Shown piece by piece: positions 8,776-18,203 of a DNA stretch of 35,791 nt. This DNA comes from Isotricha intestinalis. Taxonomy: Eukaryota > Ciliophora > Litostomatea > Vestibuliferida > Isotrichidae. The notes below the pieces were generated by a model, which was given only the letters and a program-made list of their open reading frames with translations, was not told where the DNA came from and did no database searches. Each line of letters starts with the position of its first letter. Within the stretch, counting starts at the first letter, position 1. The translations under genes and the position numbers were made by a program. The DNA is taken from the NCBI GenBank assembly GCA_023807065.1, contig JAJJLU010000506.1:1-35791 (forward strand), given 5' to 3'.

Positions 8776-10143
8776 TTAAATAAGAATATTTGATATTAAA
8801 AAAAAAAATTTTACATTGTCATTATTTTTACCATTTTGAATTTCTTTAACAGAAATTCCAATATACTTAAATTCTGTATCAAAAATAAAATTATATTTAT
8901 TTTCTTTGATTAATTTTTTAATTGCAACAATTGAATCTTTAGTTTCAGTAAAAATTTGAAAAAATTTAATTTGAAAATTTTTATCAGCAAAACCAGAATA
9001 ATTTTTAATTTTTTCAATTATATAATTTTCATAATTTTTATCTAAACTAGAAATTTGATTAACTAAAATATTTTCTTCATCGCTTATTTTTTTTAAAATA
9101 TTATCATTTATTAAATTATTATCAATTTCAGTAAAATTTAAATAATCAAATTTTTCACAAGGAAAAAATAAATTTAAAAATTTATTAGGTTCTCTTCTAA
9201 AAATATTAATTAAATTTAATATTTCAAAACAACCATAATCAATATTATATTTAAAATTTAATTTTTTCAAAATTTGACAAGCAGAAAAAGATTTTGCATT
9301 TAAAATTTCACATTCTAATTCTCCTTCTATTAAATAATTTTTCTTAAGAATTTCATCTTTTGAAATATTCATTTTCATAAATAAAGGACCTTCGTATTTA
9401 GAAAAAAAAGGTTTTTTATCATTAATAATATTATAATTATTTTCATTTCCAACTCTCATTAAAACACAACATAAATTAAAACCATTAAATGTCTCTTTAT
9501 AACCTTTATAATTAGTTAATCCTTTTTGTTTAATTCCCCATTTTAATAGTTCATGAAATCTAAAAATAATTAGTTCATTTTTATCAATCCAAACATTAAA
9601 CATTTTTTCATTATAATCAGGTTGAATTGTAAAAGTAATATTTTGGTTAATATTACTTTTTAAAGAGTCAAAAGTATTTAAAGGCTCAAAAGCTATATTT
9701 CTTAACATTTGAATTGATAAATTTAATTTACTTGCTGACATTTTTGGTTTTATTTCTTTTGGAATTCTTAAAAATAAATTTGTTTTAAAATTTTTTTTCT
9801 TCTTTTTTTGTTTTTGATTTATTTCAAACATTGAACTTTTACTTGATTTTTCATCATTTGAATTATACTTCAATGATAATGATTTACTTATTTTACTATC
9901 TCTTGTTTCATACTTTTGTTCTTTTTTTGGTGAAAGTTCTCTGTCATTTCTTTCTGATTTTGCTATTATTGAATTATTACTATTTATTATATCATATTCA
10001 CTTAATTTTTTCTTCATTTTTTTATTGTCATTATATTTTATTTTTGAACTTAAATTTGGAGTACTTTCTACTTTACTTATTATATTTTTACTACTTAAAC
10101 GAGTTATACTACATATATTATTTCTAGTACATATACAACCCAT
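8776..10143 (-). CDS. Lipid-anchored protein with CAP (SCP/PR-1)-like domain
   Basis: A 455-residue protein starting MGCICTRNN. Gly2 fits N-myristoylation, and Cys3 and Cys5 fit palmitoylation, so it is predicted to sit on the cytosolic face of a membrane. Residues 10-145 are basic, Ser/Lys/Asn-rich and disordered. A middle domain of about 150-290 is unassigned. The C-terminal part (about 305-455) resembles a divergent CAP domain: EILNLINIFRREPNKF matches the first helix consensus with its N-x-x-R-x-x-P, and the end (FIFDTEFKYIGISVKEI) matches the strand before the conserved C terminus. The catalytic-looking His/Glu pairs of classical CAP proteins are not evident. The CAP call is moderate, the dual-lipidation motif is clear. 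ATG start, TAA stop. Confidence 0.6.
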   Translation of the reverse strand: MGCICTRNNICSITRLSSKNIISKVESTPNLSSKIKYNDNKKMKKKLSEYDIINSNNSIIAKSERNDRELSPKKEQKYETRDSKISKSLSLKYNSNDEKSSKSSMFEINQKQKKKKKNFKTNLFLRIPKEIKPKMSASKLNLSIQMLRNIAFEPLNTFDSLKSNINQNITFTIQPDYNEKMFNVWIDKNELIIFRFHELLKWGIKQKGLTNYKGYKETFNGFNLCCVLMRVGNENNYNIINDKKPFFSKYEGPLFMKMNISKDEILKKNYLIEGELECEILNAKSFSACQILKKLNFKYNIDYGCFEILNLINIFRREPNKFLNLFFPCEKFDYLNFTEIDNNLINDNILKKISDEENILVNQISSLDKNYENYIIEKIKNYSGFADKNFQIKFFQIFTETKDSIVAIKKLIKENKYNFIFDTEFKYIGISVKEIQNGKNNDNVKFFFLISNILI

Positions 10144-10479
10144 ATTTTTTTTTGAATTTTAATTATTATATTATAAATTTGTCATAATTATATTTTCTGG
10201 GAATTATTTGATTTATTTAAATAATAATAATATATTATTTATTAATAATTTTTTAAATTAAATTTTATCTTAACAATAATATTTTTGTTAGATTATATTT
10301 CAATTTTTTAGTTTTTGATTTTATAAAGATAATTTATTTAATAAATTAAAAAGTATAAAAAAATAATAAAATAAAAATGTCAAAGCATCAAAAATAAAAT
10401 ATAATAAAATAAAGTAATAAAAGAAAAAAAATAAAACATCACTAATTAATGAATTTAAATAAAAAATAAATAAAAAGAA
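10144..10479. promoter_or_regulatory. Divergent intergenic region
   Basis: 336 nt separating two divergently transcribed genes (minus-strand CAP-like and plus-strand phosphatase), so it should hold both promoters. It consists of AT-rich homopolymers with no recognisable element. The sequence just before the plus-strand ATG is an A-rich leader, as for other genes here. Confidence 0.4.
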
Positions 10480-12327
10480 ATGTCATATAAAATAGCTCAA
10501 TTCCCAAATGAAAACCAAGAAATAATAGGAAGTATTCAACTAAACCACAATTCACAAAACCAAAAAGCAAATATATTAACAAAAAAAAGAGGAATAAGTG
10601 CAAATTTATTAAAAATAAAGCCAATAAAGAATTTACAAAAAAAGAATAATGATGCCCTTCTTCTTAATTTAATAACTCAAGTTCCAAAAAAGCCAACAAC
10701 CAAAATATTAATAAACACTAAAAACCTAAATCAAAAAACAAACGAAAACCAATTAAACAAAAAAATAAACAATAACAATAATATAAATATTAATAATAAT
10801 AAAAATATATTAAAAACAAAATCTCATTCTTATTCTCCGAATAGAATATTAAATTCCCAAATGAAAATAAACAATGGTCTTTTGCCTCCAAATTTATCAT
10901 CAAAAAAGACATTAGTATTAGATTTAGATGAAACTTTAGTTCACTCAAATTTTCTTCCTTTTCCTCGTCCTCCTGACGTAATAATAAAACTAGAATTAGA
11001 TAATGAAATTCATGACATACACGTTTTAGTTCGTCCTGGAGTAAAAGAATTTTTAGAAAAAATGTCAAAAAAATATGAAATTGTAATTTTCACTGCTTCT
11101 TTAAGTAAATATGCAGATCCTTTATTAGATATAATTGATAAAAAAGGTTATTGTCCATTTAGATTATTTAGAGAACATTGTACTTTAATTAATTCTTCTT
11201 TTGTTAAAGATTTAAAAAAATTAGGAAGAAATTTAAAAGATATTATCATTGTTGATAATTCACCTATTTCTTATGCTTTAAATCCTGATAATGGTTTACC
11301 TATTTTAAGCTGGTTTGATGATATGAAAGATAGAGAATTATTTAATTTTATTCCTATTCTAGAATTTCTAAGTGAAGTTTATGATGTTAGAGATTATATT
11401 AGGAAATTTGTTGTTAATGGAGAAATTAATTTTGAAAAAACTTTTAAAGATATTGAAGGAATTAAAAAAAAAGAAAAAGAAAAGGAAAAAGAAAAAGAAA
11501 AAAATAAAGAAATACAAAATGAAAACAATAATAATTTAGATAATAATAATGTTTGTACTAATAAGGTTACCAATGTTATTTATTGTGATAAGGAAAAAAA
11601 TGAAAAGAATTTGATTAGGAATGAAGGTGTTAAATATATTATTAAAAATGATAATAGAATTACTTTTAAGAATAATAAAAGGAAAGAAAGTCCTATTTTG
11701 CAAAATTTAAATACACACTCAAATAATAATAATTTAAAATTTCATTATAGAAAAAATTCCTATCAATTATCTCAAACAACAACAAATAGAAAAAACAATT
11801 TTTTAAATACAGGATTTATTCAAAATATAAATACTGTAAGACTAAATAATAATATAATCCAAAATAATAAAGTTAATATAGTAGGAATAGATTTTTTAAA
11901 AATAAGTAAGAAAAAAAACCAATTAAAATATTCTAATTTTCAAATGAATAATGAAAATAATAAAATAAATAATTTTCTTCATTCAACTTCTGCTCAAGAA
12001 TTAAATAAAAAATTTAGACAAGGAAATAAACATTTTATAAACATTGAATTTCAACCTAAAAAATTTCATACTAAAAGTTTATCATATAATTTTGATAAGC
12101 CTATTCCTTCAATAAGGCCAAATACTACTAAAAGAATAAATAATAATAAAGAAAAAAAAGGAAATTTGATATTAGAAACAAATGAAATATATAATAAAGG
12201 TTTGAGTAAAAGTTCTAGAACAAATGATTCAAAAGGAAAATATAATTTATTCAATCCTTTAAGTGTTTCTAATGGTTTTAACTATTCAAATAAATTATTA
12301 AATGATAAAATTTCTGGGAATTTATAA
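10480..12327 (+). CDS. SCP/FCP1-type (HAD family) protein phosphatase
   Basis: A 615-residue protein. A catalytic FCP1/NLI-interacting-factor domain spans about residues 141-310. The nucleophile motif DLDETLVH has Asp148, the acid/base Asp150 and Thr152. FTAS (204-207) is HAD motif II, and the VDNSP block with Asp259-Asn260 supplies Mg-binding residues. This matches small C-terminal-domain phosphatases and Dullard-type enzymes that act on phospho-Ser. The N-terminal 140 residues are Asn/Lys-rich and disordered. The C-terminal 300 residues are also low complexity and begin with a KEKEKEKEKEK stretch immediately after the catalytic domain. No BRCT domain or membrane segment is seen, so it is closer to SCP/NIF-like than to full FCP1. 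Substrate is not identifiable. ATG start, TAA stop. Confidence 0.92.
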   Translation: MSYKIAQFPNENQEIIGSIQLNHNSQNQKANILTKKRGISANLLKIKPIKNLQKKNNDALLLNLITQVPKKPTTKILINTKNLNQKTNENQLNKKINNNNNININNNKNILKTKSHSYSPNRILNSQMKINNGLLPPNLSSKKTLVLDLDETLVHSNFLPFPRPPDVIIKLELDNEIHDIHVLVRPGVKEFLEKMSKKYEIVIFTASLSKYADPLLDIIDKKGYCPFRLFREHCTLINSSFVKDLKKLGRNLKDIIIVDNSPISYALNPDNGLPILSWFDDMKDRELFNFIPILEFLSEVYDVRDYIRKFVVNGEINFEKTFKDIEGIKKKEKEKEKEKEKNKEIQNENNNNLDNNNVCTNKVTNVIYCDKEKNEKNLIRNEGVKYIIKNDNRITFKNNKRKESPILQNLNTHSNNNNLKFHYRKNSYQLSQTTTNRKNNFLNTGFIQNINTVRLNNNIIQNNKVNIVGIDFLKISKKKNQLKYSNFQMNNENNKINNFLHSTSAQELNKKFRQGNKHFINIEFQPKKFHTKSLSYNFDKPIPSIRPNTTKRINNNKEKKGNLILETNEIYNKGLSKSSRTNDSKGKYNLFNPLSVSNGFNYSNKLLNDKISGNL

Positions 12328-12555
12328 TATATATTAAAAGAAATATTGAAAAAAATTTATATAGAGAATATATATTATATTATTTTTGAAACAAAAAAAA
12401 AGAAAAAAATAAATTTTAGTATAATTTAAAATTGTAAACTTTATATACGAAGAAAATATATTATTGTAACTATTATTTTTAAAAAAAATATTGAAATTTT
12501 AATTTTTGTTTTATAATATACTATTATTATTATGGATTAACAAATATTTATTGAA

Positions 12556-13104
12556 TTATATAAAATGCTCTAATATTTTATCTTTATCTAACTTTACATA
12601 TTTATATATTTTAGAACACTGAATAACTTCATCCATTTGAACACCACATATATTTTTTAAAGTTTTATTTAATTGAGATACATCTTTTCCAAATTTATTA
12701 TTATTTATACATAAATCAACTTCACTTAAATAAACGTAACATAATCTATTCATTGAACTTGTTTCATCATAACAATCTTCGACTGCTTTATTTTCATATA
12801 CACATTTATCATATTTTAAATTAGTTTTTAAACATTCTGTAAAAAGATTTATATTTTTTAAACAAATTTTTTCTGGGTTTAAATTTACAAAATTATTCTT
12901 TTCAAAAGCATTTATTGTGTAAATATAATTTAATATAAATATTACAAATATTCCTATTAAAAACAGTAAGTATAAGAAACAAAATTTTAATTTTGGAAAA
13001 TCTATTAAACAATTATAAGGAAGTATTTTTTGACATTTTTGAATATTATTTTGATTAAAAGTAGTAGAATTATTTGGCATAACAACAAATTTATTTCCTT
13101 TCAT
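12556..13104 (-). CDS. Single-pass membrane protein with a ladder of CX9C motifs
   Basis: A 182-residue protein with one strong transmembrane segment at about residues 41-63 and a soluble C-terminal domain. Eight cysteines in that domain fall at 81, 91, 101, 111, 122, 132, 153 and 163, giving five CX9C spacings and one CX10C. CX9C pairs are the hallmark of CHCH (coiled-coil-helix) proteins that are oxidised by Mia40/Erv1 in the mitochondrial intermembrane space. If that applies here, the protein would be inner-membrane anchored with its domain in the intermembrane space. A secreted or ER-lumenal disulfide-rich helical domain is the alternative, since an N-terminal signal anchor would give the same topology. 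No family name can be given. The frame is closed by TAA and lies between two plus-strand genes. Confidence 0.75.
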   Translation of the reverse strand: MKGNKFVVMPNNSTTFNQNNIQKCQKILPYNCLIDFPKLKFCFLYLLFLIGIFVIFILNYIYTINAFEKNNFVNLNPEKICLKNINLFTECLKTNLKYDKCVYENKAVEDCYDETSSMNRLCYVYLSEVDLCINNNKFGKDVSQLNKTLKNICGVQMDEVIQCSKIYKYVKLDKDKILEHFI

Positions 13105-13432
13105 ATTATAAATTATTTAAAAATATTATTTTTTATCTTAAAATATGTTTTTAAAAATCAAAAACATAAAAGATAATTTTTAAAATGCTAAGTTAACTTA
13201 TTCTTCATATTTATAATTTATTCATTATTCCTTATTTTTAAGAGAATAATATTTGATAAAGAAAAAATTAAAATATCTTATGATAAATTAATTCACGAAA
13301 AAATTTTATAACTATTTATTCAATTATAATTTATTATTTATTAAAATCAACAATTAAATTTATTTTTACAAATTTTTAATTCAATAATAATTAATTTATT
13401 TATCAAATTAAATTGATAACAATTAAAGAAAA
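13105..13432. promoter_or_regulatory. Divergent intergenic region
   Basis: 328 nt between the minus-strand CX9C gene and the plus-strand cyclin gene, expected to carry both promoters. I see nothing beyond A/T-rich sequence. Confidence 0.4.
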
Positions 13433-15172
13433 ATGAGAAATAATTTACCAAATGAAATAAAACAACAAATATCAAATTCATCATCAAAAATATTAAAATC
13501 TTTTAAACCTTCAAAATATAATTTTCCAAAAGATTTAAATTTACTTAAAACACTTTCAGAAATGAAAAAAGAAATAAAACAAACTTTTCATTTAACCCAA
13601 AAAAAAATTGAATTAAAAAACTCAGATTTAATAATAAGAAAAGATTTAATATATCAAATGAAACATTTTATAAATAAATATAGATTAAACCCAAATACAT
13701 TATATTTCTCTGTTTATATTATGGATAAATTATTATCAAAAAATATAAATTTAAATTTAGAAATAATTGCTTTTGCAAGTTTATTACTCTCTGTTAAATT
13801 TAATGATATTGATGGTAAAATACCTCCTTTAAATATATTTAAAAAAGAAATAATTTCATCTTATAATTTATCAAAAAAAGATTTAATTAATATTGAAATA
13901 GAATGTTTAAATAATTTAAATTATAATTTGTCTCAAACACAACCTTTAAATTTTATAAATATGCTTTTATTAAATGGAATTATTTTCAACAATGATTTAA
14001 ATTTAACTTCATTTGATGAAAAAAAAAAAATGTTTTATGCATCTATTTATTTAAAACCAATTGAAATTTATGAAGAAATTATTTTATTAAGTCCTGATTA
14101 TTTTCAATATAATCCTATATATTTATCTTGCGGATGTATTGCTCTTTCAAGAGAATTATATAATTTGAATCCTTGGAATCCTATTTTTCAAAACTTTTTT
14201 AGAATTTCCTTTGAAGATTTTTATGATGTTTATAGTTTCATTAAATCTAAACATAAGGAATATAGAAGTGAAATGAATAAGAAAAAAATGATAGAATTAG
14301 AAAAAGAAAAGGAAAAGGAAAAGGAAAAAGAATATGATATAATTAACATTGATAAAGAAATATCTTCAATTAAAGAAAAATCATCTTATAATCATTATAC
14401 AGATAGTTTAGTTCATAAAAGAATGTCAACAATGAATAATAATATATCAAATATAACAAATCTTTCAAGTAATATAGCATTCAATATTTTATATAAATAT
14501 TCTTTGAAAAATGATTCAATTAAAAATTTAACTAATTCATATATGTTTAGATCTAATTTATTTGATATGAATTTTGAAAATAAAAATAATAAATTTTTAA
14601 AAACCAAAAATTTAGAAAGAGAATTAAATGAATCAAATAGTTCTACAGAAGCTTCTGCTAATAATACTACAAGAAACGATATTTATAATAACAATAAATT
14701 ATTTTTAAGCTATAAAAAAATTAATAATAAAAAAATTAAGGATTATTTTACTTTTAGTGATTATTATAAAAATAAATATAATTCTGATAATAAATTAATG
14801 AATAAAAAAAAGTTTTATAATGATATATCTTATCAAAATATTAGATTAAATCAATTAACTGATTCTAAAAAAGATTTATTTTTAAATAAATCAAAATTAA
14901 ATTTGGTGAAAATGGGTTCTTTTTCATATAGTAAATATAATTCAAATAAAATAAATTTTATAAATGATTCTCATCCATCAAATAATTATATTCAAAATTC
15001 AATTTCTTTTTATAATAGTTATGAAATGAATACTATAAGTTCTTTTCACCTTAAAAATGATTATAAAACTTTAAAAACTTTTAATAATCAATCTTCTAGT
15101 TCCATTGATTGTAAAAAAACAATCAGAAATAACAGATATAATTCCCTTCTTGGGAATATTAACAATATTTAA
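13433..15172 (+). CDS. Cyclin-box protein
   Basis: A 579-residue protein with a cyclin N-terminal box at about residues 65-170. It has the family order: basic RKDLIYQM start, NPNTLYFSVYIMDKLLS (helices 1-2), and AFASLLLSVKFND with Lys122 at the position of the conserved CDK-contacting Lys. The partner Glu lies in LINIEIECLNNLNYNL (Glu155 or Glu157), followed by the TQPLNFI block. A second cyclin-like fold follows to about 285. The C-terminal half is Asn/Ser/Lys-rich and disordered, starting with an ELEKEKEKEKEKEYD stretch. It presumably activates a cyclin-dependent kinase; the class (mitotic, transcriptional or other) cannot be told. No destruction box was recognised with confidence. ATG start, TAA stop. 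Confidence 0.85.
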   Translation: MRNNLPNEIKQQISNSSSKILKSFKPSKYNFPKDLNLLKTLSEMKKEIKQTFHLTQKKIELKNSDLIIRKDLIYQMKHFINKYRLNPNTLYFSVYIMDKLLSKNINLNLEIIAFASLLLSVKFNDIDGKIPPLNIFKKEIISSYNLSKKDLINIEIECLNNLNYNLSQTQPLNFINMLLLNGIIFNNDLNLTSFDEKKKMFYASIYLKPIEIYEEIILLSPDYFQYNPIYLSCGCIALSRELYNLNPWNPIFQNFFRISFEDFYDVYSFIKSKHKEYRSEMNKKKMIELEKEKEKEKEKEYDIINIDKEISSIKEKSSYNHYTDSLVHKRMSTMNNNISNITNLSSNIAFNILYKYSLKNDSIKNLTNSYMFRSNLFDMNFENKNNKFLKTKNLERELNESNSSTEASANNTTRNDIYNNNKLFLSYKKINNKKIKDYFTFSDYYKNKYNSDNKLMNKKKFYNDISYQNIRLNQLTDSKKDLFLNKSKLNLVKMGSFSYSKYNSNKINFINDSHPSNNYIQNSISFYNSYEMNTISSFHLKNDYKTLKTFNNQSSSSIDCKKTIRNNRYNSLLGNINNI

Positions 15173-15380
15173 TAACATATATGTAAATTTTGGTCATTTA
15201 ATGTAATTAATTATTCATATTTTTTCATAAACTTGTAAAACCATTTTTTTCAATATTTTACATATTTTATATATTAACCTTTAGAAAAAAAAATATAAAA
15301 TAAAACAAATATTAAAATAAAAAAAGTAATAAAAAACAAATTAAAAAAAATATCAAAAAAAAAAAAATTTAAAATAAAAA

Positions 15381-16580
15381 ATGGAATCATCATCTGAATC
15401 AAACGAGAATCCATTATACAAAATGGATCCTCCTCGAAAATTAGAAACATATCCAATGTATATAGACCTTCCAGTGATAGGTGAAGGAGTACGTAAGTTT
15501 GTAGAATATAGTTTAATGGGAACAGATATCCAAGAAACATTAAAGCGTCGATACAGTGACTTCTTTGCATTACACGAGAAGCTTCTTGAACGTTGGCCTG
15601 GAATATATGTTCCAAATATTCCCCCAAAAGTAGCGATTGGAAACTTAGATGCTGATATAATTGCATATAGAATAAGATTACTTAATAGATTTTGCTTAGA
15701 ATTATCTAATTTTAAATATTTATATGAAAGTGAAGAATGCAAATTATTTCAAAGTAATACTCCTGATATTGCTAAAGTTATTGAAAAATTACCGAAATTA
15801 AGTTATAAACAAATGTTAGATAATTATAAAATGGCTTTTCCTGATTATAATGAAAGTTATGATATTTTAGTTGGTAAGGGAAAAATTAATGAATTTTTGG
15901 CTTTTATGAAAAAAACTTTAATTAATTTAAAAAATTTTCATGAAACAATTTCTAAAACAGTTGAAAAAAGAGAATCTGAAATTGAAAAATATATTGAATT
16001 AATTAAAAATTTAAAAGAATATGAAAGTAATAATATTTTATCTTATTCAAATGAAGAAGAAAAATTAGTATTTGCAAATTCAAATAATAATTCAATATCA
16101 GAAAAAATAGATAAATTAAAAGATTTACTTTTAAATCCTTATGTTATTTTAGAAATTTGGATTGAAGAAGAAAAATTAGATATTGAAGCAATGATTACTG
16201 TTATTGGAAATTTAAATAAATTACAAGAAAATTTAGATAAATTAAATCAAAAAAATGATTCTCTTGATTTAGAACTTAAAAAAACTGAATCTGGACAACC
16301 AAGTTTTTTCAAAAAATTATTTAAAAAAAAAGAAGAAATTATAACTGATATTTCTAAAGAAAAAGAAAATACTGAAGAAAATATTCAAAATTTAAGTGAT
16401 TTGATTAAAATTGCTACTTATGCTTTAGAAAATTATATTCAACAATTTAGACAAGATAAAGTCTACAATTATTTTAGACATTTAAAAATTTTTATTCTTC
16501 TTCAAAGAAAAAATGATAAAAATATTACAGGATTATGGGCTGATGTTAAACAAAGTCTTAGTCAAGTTCCTTTGTCTTAA
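15381..16580 (+). CDS. PX-domain sorting nexin with BAR-like coiled-coil region
   Basis: A 399-residue protein. The PX domain (about 22-125) has the KRRYSDFFALHEKL motif (residues 55-68), in which the Arg of RRYSDF binds phosphatidylinositol 3-phosphate. It also has the IPPK loop (80-83) and the YRIRLLNRFC helix with the second basic phosphoinositide contact. Residues about 150-390 are helical with heptad-like Glu/Lys/Leu patterns and fit a BAR-type dimerisation domain, as in SNX1/2/5-type retromer partners. The predicted role is endosomal membrane binding and tubulation in protein sorting. The first 280 nt of the gene are noticeably less AT-rich than the rest, and the switch lies inside the PX domain. 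ATG start, TAA stop, same strand as the cyclin gene. Confidence 0.88.
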   Translation: MESSSESNENPLYKMDPPRKLETYPMYIDLPVIGEGVRKFVEYSLMGTDIQETLKRRYSDFFALHEKLLERWPGIYVPNIPPKVAIGNLDADIIAYRIRLLNRFCLELSNFKYLYESEECKLFQSNTPDIAKVIEKLPKLSYKQMLDNYKMAFPDYNESYDILVGKGKINEFLAFMKKTLINLKNFHETISKTVEKRESEIEKYIELIKNLKEYESNNILSYSNEEEKLVFANSNNNSISEKIDKLKDLLLNPYVILEIWIEEEKLDIEAMITVIGNLNKLQENLDKLNQKNDSLDLELKKTESGQPSFFKKLFKKKEEIITDISKEKENTEENIQNLSDLIKIATYALENYIQQFRQDKVYNYFRHLKIFILLQRKNDKNITGLWADVKQSLSQVPLS

Positions 16581-16642
16581 AGTTTTTCTTTTTACTATTT
16601 TAAAAATTAGTTTAAAAAATATTTAAAAAAATAGAATTTTTA

Positions 16643-16834
16643 ATGGGAAATTTTAAAAAAAATTTTTTTAACATCTTATATTTTTTTTTTTGTTTTTTTT
16701 GTATTTACATTAACAATACAATTTTATTTAATCAAATAATTATTTTTTTCTATTTCTTTGTTTTTAACTTTTTAATAAATACGTTAATTAATATATTTTC
16801 TTTGAAGAATTTATATTATTTAATTAATAAATAA
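16643..16834 (+). CDS. Doubtful small hydrophobic ORF
   Basis: A 63-codon frame opening with ATG 62 nt after the sorting nexin stop. The product begins MGNFKKN and is then almost entirely Phe, Ile, Leu, Asn and Tyr with two hydrophobic stretches. The DNA is T-rich homopolymer, in which such frames arise by chance, and there is no motif. It could be a small two-pass membrane protein, but equally 3' flanking DNA between two converging genes. Confidence 0.18.
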   Translation: MGNFKKNFFNILYFFFCFFCIYINNTILFNQIIIFFYFFVFNFLINTLINIFSLKNLYYLINK

Positions 16835-16891
16835 TATTCTGTTATTTACATTCATTATATTAATTCATATGAAAAATAATTAAAAATTACA

Positions 16892-18079
16892 TTAATTAAA
16901 AACTTTTCTAATTTGATTTATAGGAGTTTTAGATCTAATAAATATATTAGGAATTTTACATATATTTTCTTCAGTTAAATTTTTACTTTTATTTAAATTT
17001 AATTTTCTTGATTTAGTAAAATTTGTGTTATTTATTTTAGGTAAAATATAAGAATTATTATTTTTTAATTTCTCAATTTTCATATTTAAATTTTTTGAAC
17101 GTGATTTTTTTTGTGAAACAGAAGTTCTTATTATTGGGAAAATATAAAATTTTTCTTTTTTTTGAAGATTAATTTTATGAATTTTATCATTTTGTTTTAT
17201 TTGTATTTTTCTTATTTTGTCTATTTGTTTCATTTTATTTAATCTTTCTAAATTTATTATTTCTATATATTTATCTTCTATAAATTGAATTAAATGAACT
17301 AAAGAATTTATTTTATTTTTTTGATTTTTAATTAAATTATTATATAAGTTTTTATCCTTATTATAATTAAATTCTAATTCTTTTAATTTTTCTTTTTGAG
17401 ATTCTATTTCATTTTTATTGTTTTTTTTCATATTTTCTTCAGACATATTTTTTTTATTTAATTCTCTTTTATAATCAATATTATCTTTTATAAGTCTTAT
17501 ATTTTTTTCTATATTATTTATATCTTTATTTATTTTTTTTAAAGTCTTTTCTCCTTCTTTTTCTTCTATTCTTTTTAATTTTAATTCTTCTTTTTTAATA
17601 TTAATTTCTTCTTTAAATTTTTTTATAATAATCCCTTCTTCATTATTTAATAAAAGATGATTATAATTTTCATCATTATTTTTTTTAACTTTTTCAAGTA
17701 TTTCATTTTCTTTATTTAAATTATATAAAATTTCTCTCTTTTTTTTTATTTCATTGTTTAAATGAGAAAGACTAAAAATTTCTGCTTTATTATTATTATA
17801 AAAAATAAATTTAGATTCTTCTTCAATTTTTGAAATTTTTTTCTTAAGGAGAGAATTACTTTCTTGATAAATTGAAATTTGCTGTTTTAATGGTAAATCA
17901 TTTAATATTAAATTATTTTCTAAATAATGTAATTCTTTATCTAAATTAATATTACTTTTAAGTTTTTCAAGAGCATTTTTTTTCTTTATTAAATTTCCTA
18001 TTTTTAAAAGAGCCATTCTTATTTGATTTTTAAATTCACAATTCATTTTTTTAAGTTCTTGAATGTTGTTAGTTTTCAT
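16892..18079 (-). CDS. Coiled-coil protein of unknown function
   Basis: A 395-residue protein, helical and coiled-coil over about residues 1-300: dense Lys, Glu, Leu, Ile and Asn with heptad-like spacing, no Pro in that part except one, and no cysteine pattern. The C-terminal 90 residues are basic and include a TSVSQKKSRSKNLN segment and a TKSRKLNLNKSKNL segment. No catalytic motif or membrane segment is present. Such proteins are usually structural (cytoskeletal, basal body or ciliary), but nothing here proves that. Converges with the sorting nexin gene and is divergent from the E3-like gene at 18204. ATG start, TAA stop. Confidence 0.75.
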   Translation of the reverse strand: MKTNNIQELKKMNCEFKNQIRMALLKIGNLIKKKNALEKLKSNINLDKELHYLENNLILNDLPLKQQISIYQESNSLLKKKISKIEEESKFIFYNNNKAEIFSLSHLNNEIKKKREILYNLNKENEILEKVKKNNDENYNHLLLNNEEGIIIKKFKEEINIKKEELKLKRIEEKEGEKTLKKINKDINNIEKNIRLIKDNIDYKRELNKKNMSEENMKKNNKNEIESQKEKLKELEFNYNKDKNLYNNLIKNQKNKINSLVHLIQFIEDKYIEIINLERLNKMKQIDKIRKIQIKQNDKIHKINLQKKEKFYIFPIIRTSVSQKKSRSKNLNMKIEKLKNNNSYILPKINNTNFTKSRKLNLNKSKNLTEENICKIPNIFIRSKTPINQIRKVFN

Positions 18080-18203
18080 TTTTTAAATTTCAAAAAATAA
18101 TTTATTAAAAATAATCAAGTGAAAATTTTCAATAATAATAATTTATTAAAAAATTAAAACCCCAAAAAATAAAAATTAAAAAAATTTAAATTTAATAAAA
18201 AAT

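Noticed and set aside
15274..15742. Two minus-strand open frames opposite the PX domain
   Set aside because: They are antisense shadows of the conserved, recognisable PX coding sequence and carry no motif.
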